Part shown: positions 8,747-16,469 of the stretch, in pieces | How the letters are laid out: every line of letters starts with the position of its first letter | Position numbering within the stretch: position 1 is the first letter of the stretch | NCBI RefSeq assembly: GCF_003318295.1 | Contig: NZ_QOCW01000002.1 | Coordinates: 248,001 to 312,000 of the forward strand | Reading direction: 5' to 3' | Length of the DNA: 64,000 bases | From: Bacillus taeanensis | Lineage (GTDB): Bacteria; Bacillota; Bacilli; Bacillales; UBA6769 | Notes under the pieces: generated by a model | Databases searched by the model: none | Seen by the model: the letters and a program-made list of their open reading frames with translations, nothing else | Told to the model about the DNA's origin: nothing | Translations under genes and position numbers: made by a program

Positions 8747-9931
8747 TTATAATGATAAAATTTTTTTTGATAAAGGATAAATGAGTGTGCTCTGAATAAT
8801 AAGTGAAAGAATGATTGCACCAAAGGTTAAGGAAAGGATCGTATCGGTTTTACCTGCGCCTTGGGCAGCCAGCCCTAAAAGAAGGGCAACTGACATTGTT
8901 CCTTTAATGCCAGACCAAGTGATTAAAGTTACTTCTCCCCACCTAAACTTTTCTTTCCAAGATGGAAAAATTTTTAAAATAGAAGAAAGAACACCAAATC
9001 GAACGATTAACGATAAAACAAAAATAAGAAGGATAAAGCCTATATTGTTAAATTGTAAATACTTCATTGCTTCAAGACCGATTACAAGAAAAATAAGCGA
9101 AAGAATACTAGGTTCAATTACTTCCCAAAAGCCATTAAGATAACGGCGGAAAGTTTTCTCTTTCTCTGTTTGTTCTAATTTCCATGACAGCATAATTCCT
9201 GAAGCAACAGACGCTAATACTCCTGAGACCCCTAAGTGTTCAGCTAAATAAAAGCTTCCATAAGCTAAAATAATACTAAGCATCACTTGATATTGGTGGT
9301 GATGGGTGTAATGAATGGCTTTACTAAAGAGCCATCCAAATAGTATCCCGATGAACAGACCTCCTAACGAAACTTTGGTGAATTCAAGGAAAAAGGAAAT
9401 TACTCCAAATTGTTCATTTTTTATATATACCTGGGAAACTAAAGTGAATAATACAATGCTCGTGCCATCATTAACCATTGATTCTCCTTCTACTACTTCT
9501 GCAATTTTAGGGCTGTTCGATGATTTTTTTAATATCGATACAACTGAAACGGGATCAGTTGGGGTAAGAATGGAAGCAATTAATAAGGCTTCAATAAATG
9601 AAAGTGATATGAAACTAAAAAAATAAATAGCGGTTCCGAGAAGCAGTACGGTTAGAATTAATCCGATTGTGCTTAATACGCTAATTACGCCGATATTTTT
9701 CTTTAAGCCGCCAATTTGGAACTGGTAAGCAGAAGTAAAAAGCAGGGCAGGTAGAAACCAGTTAAAAATCATATGCTTCGTAATTTCGACAGAAGAAAAG
9801 AACGAAAAAAAAGAAAGGCTAATCCCAATTAAGAGTAGCACCATTGGCACAGGAAAATTTTCTTGTTTCTTATCAATCGTAAATACGATATAGCCAATAC
9901 ATAATAACGTAATAATTTGATATGATTCCAT
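8747..9931 (-). CDS. Cation:proton antiporter, CPA1/NhaP family
   Basis: This 394-residue membrane protein has about twelve hydrophobic segments. Such antiporters exchange Na+ or K+ for protons across the cytoplasmic membrane. Family marks are TPTDPVSVVSILK and VEGESMVNDGTSIVLF, the latter with the Asn-Asp ion-binding pair. The ATG at 9931 follows GAAGGAG; the frame continues to an earlier ATG with no ribosome site. There is no C-terminal TrkA domain, so it is a short-form member. The ion cannot be assigned from sequence. It is a single-gene unit on the minus strand. Confidence 0.88.
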   Translation of the reverse strand: MESYQIITLLCIGYIVFTIDKKQENFPVPMVLLLIGISLSFFSFFSSVEITKHMIFNWFLPALLFTSAYQFQIGGLKKNIGVISVLSTIGLILTVLLLGTAIYFFSFISLSFIEALLIASILTPTDPVSVVSILKKSSNSPKIAEVVEGESMVNDGTSIVLFTLVSQVYIKNEQFGVISFFLEFTKVSLGGLFIGILFGWLFSKAIHYTHHHQYQVMLSIILAYGSFYLAEHLGVSGVLASVASGIMLSWKLEQTEKEKTFRRYLNGFWEVIEPSILSLIFLVIGLEAMKYLQFNNIGFILLIFVLSLIVRFGVLSSILKIFPSWKEKFRWGEVTLITWSGIKGTMSVALLLGLAAQGAGKTDTILSLTFGAIILSLIIQSTLIYPLSKKILSL

Positions 9932-10054
9932 AGAAAAAACTCCTTCAGAAATGATGGTAATTATATTCCCATGGAAAGGAAGAGGCAAACAGAACGGTTT
10001 ATACGTTTTTTTAGAATAGATATTAAATTATTAAGTGAACCTATAAACGCGCTC

Positions 10055-10100
10055 AACGTAAAAAATCCGCTTCCATAAAGGAAACCGGATTTTTTACGTT
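10055..10100. terminator. Bidirectional terminator after madM
   Basis: A nearly perfect palindrome starts AACGTAAAAAATCCG and ends CGGATTTTTTACGTT, with A and T runs on both sides. It closes the minus-strand malonate transporter operon. Confidence 0.88.
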
Positions 10101-10120
10101 ATATGAGATTTTTATTATGG

Positions 10121-10885
10121 TTAACCAACGATTCCCTTAACAATTAAAAATAATACGGATGGTGCTAAGAGACAGCCTAAACCTGTATAAAATGTTGCAG
10201 TCATGGCACCGTATGGTACAAGTTTAGGGTCTGTTGCTGCTAAACCGGCTGAAACTCCGCTTGTGGTTCCCATTAATCCTCCATAAACAATAGCTGATTG
10301 AGGGTTATTAAGTCCAATAAATTTAGCAGCAAGCGGTGTTGCGATCATTGTTAAAATGGATTTCACTAATCCAGCAGCAATACTAAGAGCAATCACTTCT
10401 GAACTTGCTCCAACAGCTGCCCCAGTTATAGGTCCTACAATATATGTGGCAGCGCCTGCACCAATTGTAGTTAAACTTGCTGCATCTGTATAGCCGAATG
10501 CGTAGGCTGCAACAGCTCCAACAATAAAGGAAACGATAATACCTAAAAACAAGGAAATGATGCCGCTTAAACCCGCTTTTTTAATTTCATCAAACTTTAC
10601 TCCAAAAGCAGTAGAGACAATCGCAAAATCACGAAGCATACCGCCGCCCATTAAGCCAACACCTGCAAATAGCTGCATATCAGAGAGCCCGCCTTTGCCG
10701 CCAGTGGTAATGCCGCCAAAATAGGCAAGCGCTAGTCCAGCGACAATTGCAATTGCTGAACCATGGATTCTTCCTTTTGTAAGCTTGTTTGAAATAATAT
10801 AAGAAAGATACATAGTAATTCCAATCACTGCAAAAGCAGTAATCAGCTCGTTATCTACCATTGTCGTTTTTAAAAGTTCTACCAT
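10121..10885 (-). CDS. madM: Malonate transporter subunit MadM
   Basis: MadL and MadM together form a sodium-dependent malonate uptake system in the cytoplasmic membrane, as known from Malonomonas rubra. This 254-residue protein has about eight Gly/Ala-rich hydrophobic helices and the GLMGGGMLRDFAIVSTAF and GAGAATYIVGPITGA blocks of MadM. It follows madL after 15 bases. Both genes lie opposite a GntR regulator, a crotonase and a CoA-transferase, which supports a malonate-type substrate. The substrate is inferred from the family; other small dicarboxylates cannot be excluded. Confidence 0.88.
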   Translation of the reverse strand: MVELLKTTMVDNELITAFAVIGITMYLSYIISNKLTKGRIHGSAIAIVAGLALAYFGGITTGGKGGLSDMQLFAGVGLMGGGMLRDFAIVSTAFGVKFDEIKKAGLSGIISLFLGIIVSFIVGAVAAYAFGYTDAASLTTIGAGAATYIVGPITGAAVGASSEVIALSIAAGLVKSILTMIATPLAAKFIGLNNPQSAIVYGGLMGTTSGVSAGLAATDPKLVPYGAMTATFYTGLGCLLAPSVLFLIVKGIVG

Positions 10886-10900
10886 ACTAAATAACCTCCC

Positions 10901-11320
10901 TTATTTTGCTTCGTCATATGCAGCAGCAGTTTCATTTTGATACGTATCTAGTTCATTTTGATTTTCATTTTTTCCAATCTTGCTTAATAATGGAACAAGA
11001 GCAAAACTGACTACAACTGCGCTAACACCTGCTATTAATGCTAGAGGACCTGCTTTTACTGCCGCTACTACATTTTGCTTTGCGGCCATTGCTACTACGA
11101 TAGGAATATACATGGAGCTCCAAAAGGCAATTCCTGATTCTGATGGTTTATTTAGTTTCCCTTTCTTAATTAAATAATTACTAAGAAAGATTAACAGCAG
11201 CATCGCAATCCCTACACCGCCAATATTTGAGTCAACACCGACAATTTTACCTAACAATTCTCCAAAGAATACTCCTAACAGCATACAAATTGATAATAGT
11301 GCAACACCATATATAACCAA
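10901..11320 (-). CDS. madL: Malonate transporter subunit MadL
   Basis: This 139-residue partner of MadM has four hydrophobic segments and a charged C-terminal tail rich in Glu and Asn. The start is a TTG preceded by AGGAGG with good spacing, giving MVIYGVALLS. The promoter appears to lie about 400 bases upstream (11732-11760) next to an operator, so the transcript has an unusually long leader. MadL and MadM are always found together, as here. Confidence in the family is high and in the exact substrate moderate. Confidence 0.86.
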   Translation of the reverse strand: MVIYGVALLSICMLLGVFFGELLGKIVGVDSNIGGVGIAMLLLIFLSNYLIKKGKLNKPSESGIAFWSSMYIPIVVAMAAKQNVVAAVKAGPLALIAGVSAVVVSFALVPLLSKIGKNENQNELDTYQNETAAAYDEAK

Positions 11321-11698
11321 CTATAAAACCTCCTGAATTTTATAGATTTATTAGGACAAAATTAGTAGATCGAGACAGTTTATTACTAAGCTTTCGTAAT
11401 CTAGTAACTTGTCCGTTTTATTATTTAGTTAAGATAGCCTTCTTTGAAACCGCATTCATTTTTTCGTTGCTGATAAACATTGATGTGGTTGTCCTTTAAA
11501 TCAAATAAATTAATAGCTTTGTATATATTAAGAAGAGATAAGAGGTAAAAAAGAATTGTGCAAATTATGTAACAAAGAGATGTAAGCGTATTGGATAAAA
11601 ATAATTCACTTTTTCAACTCCTTTCTAATTGATTTAATCACAGAATTTAATGATAAATCAATATAATTAAAATATTTTGTTGTAAAAAGGTAATTTTT
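11321..11698 (-). other. Long leader of madLM (about 380 bases)
   Basis: No protein of normal size is encoded here. On the minus strand an AAAGGAG site precedes a 14-codon reading frame starting at GTG 11609 and stopping at 11565 (VNYFYPIRLHLFVT). It could be a leader peptide or chance. I saw no known riboswitch or strong hairpin with a T run. The rest is AT-rich. Confidence 0.35.
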
Positions 11699-11760
11699 AT
11701 ACAGTCAACTGTCGACTGTATTATATTTTTCATTATAAGATACATATTTTTTATTTGCAA
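11699..11760 (-). promoter_or_regulatory. Promoter and GntR-type operator of madLM
   Basis: Read on the minus strand, TTGCAA (11755-11760) and TATAAT (11732-11737) are separated by 17 bases. Immediately downstream is a 23-bp near-perfect palindrome at 11699-11721 with core CAGTCAACTGTCGACTG. Related palindromes occur at the other units of this locus. Confidence 0.7.
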
Positions 11761-11796
11761 CAACTTTCTGAAAATTTAACCTTTTTAATAAAAGTC

Positions 11797-11903
11797 TGAC
11801 TTTTTATTGAATCTCTATATAATAGATTAATTTCAGAATATTTAAATTTGTATTCCCCTTAAAGTTATAATAAAATAAGTTTAAAATCGACTGTCGTCAA
11901 TAT
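11797..11903 (+). promoter_or_regulatory. Promoter and operator of the GntR gene
   Basis: A TATAAT at 11818-11823 has a CTGACT about 16 bases before it. A site reading TCGACTGTCGTCA (11887-11899) lies just before the ribosome site of the regulator gene. It matches the operator at the crotonase promoter in most positions and continues into CAATAT, so autoregulation is likely. Confidence 0.6.
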
Positions 11904-11920
11904 GGAGAGGGAGATTGGTA

Positions 11921-12592
11921 GTGAAAAGTAATCAATTGTTTTTTAATAATTCATTATCTCATAAGATTGCTGAAAAAATAACGAATCAAATTATAACTGG
12001 TGAACTAAAACCAGGTGAAAAAATTGTTGAATCAGTTTATGCAGAAGAGTTTGGAACGAGCAGAGCACCAATTAGAGAATCGCTCTATTTATTAGCAACT
12101 GAGGGACTAATCGAGCGAATTCCTAGAAAGGGTGCTGTTGTCAAAGGTTATTCAGAAAATGAAATTTATGACATTCTTGATATTCGAGTACAATTAGAAA
12201 GTCTTGCAATGAAAAGAATTAAAATTTTTGGTGTGAATAACGAACTCATAAAAAAAATGGAAGAATTAATTGTGAGAATGACTAAAGTTGAAGACGATCG
12301 CCAGCAGTATGCTGGTCTAAATAGTGAGTTTCATATGTTTATTATTGAAATGAGCAAAAGCGACATAATAAAAGAAATGTATTGGAGACTAGGGCGTCCT
12401 TTACTTGCACTTCAGCAGCTTTCATTTTTAGAAGGAAAACATATAAAAAATTCGATCGAAGAACATGAACTTATTTTAAAATTATTAAAAGAAAGTTTCA
12501 TCGATGAAGCGAGTGCTGTTCTTGAAAAGCATAATCAAGCTGTTATTAAAAGAGTTGAGAGTAAAATTATCAATAACACATCTGTAAATTAG
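11921..12592 (+). CDS. GntR-family transcriptional regulator (FadR/FCD type)
   Basis: This 223-residue protein has an N-terminal winged-helix domain (KIAEKITNQIITGELKPGEK, then FGTSRAPIRESLYLLATEGLIERIPRKG) and an all-helical FCD ligand-binding domain from about residue 80. FCD regulators usually sense small carboxylic acids. It is divergent from madLM and lies upstream of the crotonase and CoA-transferase genes, each of which carries a similar palindrome, so it is the likely local regulator. I prefer the GTG at 11921, eight bases after GGAGAGGGA; a TTG at 11915 is too close to that site. The ligand is probably malonate or its CoA ester, by context only. Confidence 0.88.
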   Translation: MKSNQLFFNNSLSHKIAEKITNQIITGELKPGEKIVESVYAEEFGTSRAPIRESLYLLATEGLIERIPRKGAVVKGYSENEIYDILDIRVQLESLAMKRIKIFGVNNELIKKMEELIVRMTKVEDDRQQYAGLNSEFHMFIIEMSKSDIIKEMYWRLGRPLLALQQLSFLEGKHIKNSIEEHELILKLLKESFIDEASAVLEKHNQAVIKRVESKIINNTSVN

Positions 12593-12721
12593 TACCTGAT
12601 TATGTTTATGAATGCTTCAATCCTTATATAGGAAAGATTAGCGGAATTCAGTATGTTTAGTAACAATATCTTTCTCTTTCACTTGCTTTGTTAAACTTCA
12701 ATAGGATGAGAAAACAATTAG

Positions 12722-12752
12722 TGCCCGGAAGTACTTATTATCTATCTGGGCT
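12722..12752 (+). terminator. Probable terminator of the GntR gene
   Basis: GCCCGG and a downstream CTGGGC frame a loop and are followed by seven T. The stem is short. The rest of the gap between the regulator and the crotonase promoter (12593-12825) shows nothing else. Confidence 0.5.
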
Positions 12753-12825
12753 TTTTTTCTCCAAACAACTTTATTCTTTTCCAAAACTTTTTATAATAAG
12801 TATTTAAATTTTTAGAAAATTCTTA

Positions 12826-12888
12826 TTGACTTTTAAGGGGGAAAGGAATATTATTTACTTATAAAGTATAAAGTCGATTGTCGACAAT
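12826..12888 (+). promoter_or_regulatory. Promoter and operator of the crotonase/CoA-transferase operon
   Basis: TTGACT (12826-12831) and TATTAT (12849-12854) are 17 bases apart. Just past the expected start of transcription is GTCGATTGTCGAC (12873-12885), overlapping the perfect palindrome ATTGTCGACAAT (12877-12888). The position suits a roadblock repressor. Confidence 0.72.
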
Positions 12889-12969
12889 ATTCTGTATACT
12901 TATTATCGTTGTATTGGAAGTGAAAAAGTAAAATCAGGAAAATTTATTCAAGAAGGGAGAGCTTTTCTT

Positions 12970-13767
12970 ATGAGGATTACAATTAGTCGAGTTGAGACCG
13001 ATGGGAAAATTACACTTCAGGAAAGCGGTGGAATGGCTATTGTAACGATTCACCGTCCCCACTTAAAAAATGCGATGTCATCAAACATGTGGCGGGAATT
13101 AGGAGAAATTGGAAAGAGGATCCCTCAAAATCCTAAAACAAGAATAGTTATTGTGCGAGGTAGTAAGGGACAATTTACTGCTGGTTCTGATTTAAAGGAG
13201 TTTAATCAAATGACGGTTGAGGAAGCAAACGAAGCGTTTCGTTTAATGGAAGAAACGATATCTACGTTTGAAAAGATGCCGCTGCCAACGATCGCCGCGA
13301 TAAGTGGTCCTGCATTAGGTGCCGGATTTGTTCTTTCCTTGGCTTGTGATCTTCGCGTTGGAACATCAAAAGCTAAAATGGGTATTCCGGTTGGGCGATT
13401 AGGAATTACACTACCTCAAGTGTTTGTAAGGCGAATTGAAAGTCTGATAGACAGAGGCAGAATGTTAGATTTAGTATATACAGGACGTTTACTAAATGCT
13501 GTAGAATCTTATCAGCTCGGTTTAATTAATTATATGCTGTCAGACGATGAAGATATTGACCACTATGTTATAGGTTTGGCAAAAAAGATAATGGGGCAGT
13601 CTCCAGCATCCCTTCTCGCAGTGAAGCGTTCTGTTGCTTATAGTAATCCTATTATTTCACTTCCATGGGATACAGGTGTTACAAGATGTGTTGATCCGGT
13701 TGATTTCCCTGAAGGGGTTCGTGCATTTGTAGAAAAAAGAAAACCAAACTTTAAAAGGAGAGGATAA
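12970..13767 (+). CDS. Crotonase-fold protein lacking the hydratase glutamates
   Basis: This 265-residue protein has the enoyl-CoA hydratase/isomerase fold: VTIHRPHLKNAMS, then AGSDLKEF (first oxyanion-hole strand) and ISGPALGAGFVLSLACDLRV (second). Aligned by eye to rat mitochondrial hydratase, both catalytic glutamates are replaced by valine, one in GAGFVLS (Glu144) and one in GIPVGRLGI (Glu164). A standard hydratase is therefore unlikely. Crotonase-fold enzymes also include decarboxylases, and the setting suggests a malonyl-type CoA ester. The residues known for E. coli methylmalonyl-CoA decarboxylase (His66, Tyr140) are not obvious here, so that activity is inference. The stop codon is one base before the CoA-transferase start. 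Confidence 0.85.
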   Translation: MRITISRVETDGKITLQESGGMAIVTIHRPHLKNAMSSNMWRELGEIGKRIPQNPKTRIVIVRGSKGQFTAGSDLKEFNQMTVEEANEAFRLMEETISTFEKMPLPTIAAISGPALGAGFVLSLACDLRVGTSKAKMGIPVGRLGITLPQVFVRRIESLIDRGRMLDLVYTGRLLNAVESYQLGLINYMLSDDEDIDHYVIGLAKKIMGQSPASLLAVKRSVAYSNPIISLPWDTGVTRCVDPVDFPEGVRAFVEKRKPNFKRRG

Positions 13768-13768
13768 C

Positions 13769-14974
13769 ATGTTACCACTTGAAGGAATTAAAGTTGTTGA
13801 TTTAACAAGAATATTAAGCGGTCCATTTTGTACGATGACATTAGCTGACTTAGGAGCGGAAGTGATTAAAGTTGAAAGTCCACAAGGGGACGATACGAGA
13901 CAATGGGGTCCTCCTTTTATTCAAGATGAAAGCGCATACTTTTTAAGTGTTAATCGAAATAAGAAAAGTATCGTTCTAAATTTAAAAGAAAAAAAAGGAA
14001 AAGAAGTTTTATTAAAACTAGTAAAAGAAGCCGATGTTGTTGTGGAAAACTTTCGACCAGGCACATTAAAAAAACTTCGTATTGACTATGACGTGTTAAA
14101 AGCTCATAACCCTGGAATTATTTTAGCATCGATTTCCGGATTTGGACAAACTGGTCCATATGCTCAAAAGCCGGGATACGATGTTTTAGCGCAAGGAATG
14201 GGCGGCTTAATGTCTGTAACAGGAGAGCCAAACGGTGCACCAGTAAAAGCGGGCTATTCGCTTGCAGATATCGGAGTGGGCATGTGGGCAACGATCGGTG
14301 TTTTAACAGCTCTTTGGGAAAGAGAGCGTTCTGGTGAAGGGCAGTGGGTCGATGCGTCCTTACTTGATACAATGGTTTCATGGCAAACTTATTTAGCAGG
14401 AAACTACTTTGCGACAGGGAAAAACCCTAAGCCATTAGGTGGTGCGCACCCTAACATTGCACCATATCAAGTATTTGAAGCATCCGATGGTCATTTCATT
14501 CTTGCGGTTGGAAATGACAGCCTTTGGAAATCATTTGTTGGCGCAATGAACATGGAGGAACTGAAAGGTCAGAAGTTCAGCACAAACCCAAATCGGGTTC
14601 AAAATCGAGAAGAATTAATTGGTCTTCTTGAAGAAGTATTTAAAGAGAGAACGAAGAACGAATGGGTTGAATTATTTGAAAGTGTAAAAATCCCATGTGG
14701 TCCGGTTAATCAATTCTCCGACGTTTTAACAGATGCTCATGTATTGGAGCGAGAAATGGTTATTGAAATGGCGCATCCAACGCTTGGGGCGTTAAAACAG
14801 CTTGGTGTCCCAGTTAAACTATCGCGCACACCAGGAGAGTTAAAAACAGTACCGCCTGCACAGGGTGAACATAGTACAGATGTTTTGAAGCAGCTTGGTT
14901 ATAGTGAAAAAGAAATAGAAGCGCTTGTCAATGAAGGAGTAACCTCTCAATCAAACCAAATTCAATACACTTAA
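13769..14974 (+). CDS. Class III CoA-transferase (CaiB/BaiF family)
   Basis: This 401-residue family III enzyme moves CoA between carboxylic acids. Family blocks are LEGIKVVDLTRILSGPFCTM, LADLGAEVIKVE, VVENFRPG and YSLADIGVGMW. Asp167 in the last block is the expected catalytic aspartate that forms the acyl anhydride. The ribosome site AAAAGGAGAGG lies inside the end of the crotonase gene, so the two are translationally linked. With MadLM next door, a likely reaction is CoA transfer to malonate from acetyl- or succinyl-CoA. That substrate is inferred from context. The length is typical for the family. Confidence 0.9.
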   Translation: MLPLEGIKVVDLTRILSGPFCTMTLADLGAEVIKVESPQGDDTRQWGPPFIQDESAYFLSVNRNKKSIVLNLKEKKGKEVLLKLVKEADVVVENFRPGTLKKLRIDYDVLKAHNPGIILASISGFGQTGPYAQKPGYDVLAQGMGGLMSVTGEPNGAPVKAGYSLADIGVGMWATIGVLTALWERERSGEGQWVDASLLDTMVSWQTYLAGNYFATGKNPKPLGGAHPNIAPYQVFEASDGHFILAVGNDSLWKSFVGAMNMEELKGQKFSTNPNRVQNREELIGLLEEVFKERTKNEWVELFESVKIPCGPVNQFSDVLTDAHVLEREMVIEMAHPTLGALKQLGVPVKLSRTPGELKTVPPAQGEHSTDVLKQLGYSEKEIEALVNEGVTSQSNQIQYT

Positions 14975-14992
14975 CAGTCGACAATCGACTTT
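14975..14992 (+). promoter_or_regulatory. Fourth operator copy, before the small-protein gene
   Basis: GTCGACAATCGAC lies at 14977-14989, starting two bases after the CoA-transferase stop. Its complement shares 16 consecutive bases (AAAGTCGATTGTCGAC) with the crotonase operator. It lies 76 bases before the small-protein ATG, so that gene is probably under the same control. I see no convincing promoter hexamers beside it. Confidence 0.6.
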
Positions 14993-15064
14993 GTGTATAT
15001 GCAAAATCTTCTCGCTGCACAGCCGTCAATTGTCTGTGCGGTGAGTGTAATAGTGAGGGATTTT

Positions 15065-15217
15065 ATGTACTACATTATGTTTAATCAGTGGGAAGAGGTT
15101 ATTTTTGAAAATATTAATGAAGTAACCGAAAAGCTAGTATGCGGTTGGAAATTATATGGTTACACAACAGATAAGAGATTAGCTTATTCATTAATCCATG
15201 AATGTAAACATTACTAA
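15065..15217 (+). CDS. Small protein, 50 residues, member 1 of a paralogous pair
   Basis: The product begins MYYIMFNQWEEVIFENINEV and ends LIHECKHY. A second copy at 35451-35603 is identical at roughly seventy percent of its 50 positions, with no gaps, so both are real genes under selection. Conserved parts are MYYIMF, EVTEKL, GWKLYGY and HECKHY, the last containing a possible metal-binding His-Cys-His group. There is no signal peptide or membrane segment. The ribosome site is modest (GTGAGGG). The frame stays open upstream to 14993, but the paralogue fixes the start at 15065. Function unknown; both copies lie beside CoA-ester metabolism genes. Confidence 0.8.
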   Translation: MYYIMFNQWEEVIFENINEVTEKLVCGWKLYGYTTDKRLAYSLIHECKHY

Positions 15218-15349
15218 AATGAACGTTTTAGAACTGCCCACAAGAAAGTGAAATGGTAATGATGCTTATATGAAAATTTAAACAAAATATCGGAGTAGAG
15301 ATAGTGGCAAGGATTTTAATTTGATTGATTGAAAGAAAAGGAGTATTTG

Positions 15350-16165
15350 ATGATGCAAGTATTTGCACTTGTTGGTCCAAGCGGTACTGGAAAGAGTACC
15401 AGTGCACTTTCTTTTGCTCATAGTAAACACATACCTGCAATTATTGATGACGGTATGTTAATTTATAAAGGAAGAAAAGCAGCAGGGTTTTCGGCCAAAT
15501 ATGAAAAAAATTATATAACAGCCATTAAGCGAGCGATCTTTTTTTATGACGACCATTTAAAGGAAGTTCAAGAAGCTATTAACCTACTTGCCATTCATTC
15601 GATCTTGATTATCGGAACCTCTATTAAAATGGTAAATCAAATTGCTGAGAAATTAAATATTGGTATGATTACTAAGTATTATCATGTTGAAGAGATTCGC
15701 TCCTCGAAAGAAATAAATATGGCGTTATATGTACGGAAGACAGAAGGAAAACATATTATTCCGCTTCCTTATATACAAGTGGAGCATAATTTTATAAAAA
15801 GAATGATTATGCATGGAAAGAAAATTTTTTCTCCACAGAAGGAAATAATAGGTGAGACAACAATTATTAGGCCGAATTTTCAACAAGGGGTTATTCATAT
15901 TTCCGAACATGTAATTAAACGGGTTGTTTCACATGGATGTACTTCCATAGACGAAGTAAGAGATTGTACTCAAATAGATGTTAATTTAACTGAGCTGCCA
16001 AAAGTAAAAGTTAACTTGTCGCTTTACTATACAGCAGATAAAACAATAACTGATATTGCGAAGATAGCCCAGGAAAAAGTAGCACAAGACATTAAAAAAC
16101 TTTTTAATATAGAATTAGACACAGTTGATATTGTGGTTGAGAAATTAATTATAAAGGCTAATTAA
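15350..16165 (+). CDS. P-loop NTPase fused to an Asp23/Gls24-type domain
   Basis: The 271-residue protein begins with a Walker A motif (GPSGTGKST, residues 9-17), followed by a small nucleoside-kinase-like region. Its last 80 residues (KVKVNLSLYYTADKTITDIA onward, ending DTVDIVVEKL) resemble the Asp23/Gls24 alkaline-shock domain, which is found in membrane-associated stress proteins. The ATG at 15350 follows AAAAGGAG with a six-base gap; the longer frame has no ribosome site. It is transcribed after the small protein gene and ends at a very strong terminator. The NTP substrate and role are unknown; a cell-envelope stress link is only suggested by the C-terminal domain. Confidence 0.7.
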   Translation: MMQVFALVGPSGTGKSTSALSFAHSKHIPAIIDDGMLIYKGRKAAGFSAKYEKNYITAIKRAIFFYDDHLKEVQEAINLLAIHSILIIGTSIKMVNQIAEKLNIGMITKYYHVEEIRSSKEINMALYVRKTEGKHIIPLPYIQVEHNFIKRMIMHGKKIFSPQKEIIGETTIIRPNFQQGVIHISEHVIKRVVSHGCTSIDEVRDCTQIDVNLTELPKVKVNLSLYYTADKTITDIAKIAQEKVAQDIKKLFNIELDTVDIVVEKLIIKAN

Positions 16166-16279
16166 CACGTTTTGGTAAATGCACTTTCATTTTGTATATG
16201 TAATGATAAGCTGAGACCTTTTCTGAAAGTTGTTTTTATTTAAAGAAAGTTTACTTTAGTCGAGGGTTTAAAGTAAGTG

Positions 16280-16340
16280 TAAGAGTGTCGATAAGACTTC
16301 ATCTCCTTAGATGAAGTCTTATCGACACTCTTATTTTTAA
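16280..16340 (+). terminator. Very long perfect terminator hairpin
   Basis: Two 25-base arms (16280-16304 and 16309-16333) are perfect complements with the loop CCTT and a following T run. It ends the P-loop/Asp23 gene. The remainder of the gap up to 16469 contains only the ppaC promoter region. Confidence 0.93.
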
Positions 16341-16469
16341 TTGATAGTTTCTCAAAAAGGTGTTTTATGCTACTCTATAAACTGTAGGTAATCATACTTT
16401 AGTGCGCCGCTATGGTAACTCAAGTATGAAAAGCAATTACACATAGAACATATTTAAAGGAGTAGACCT

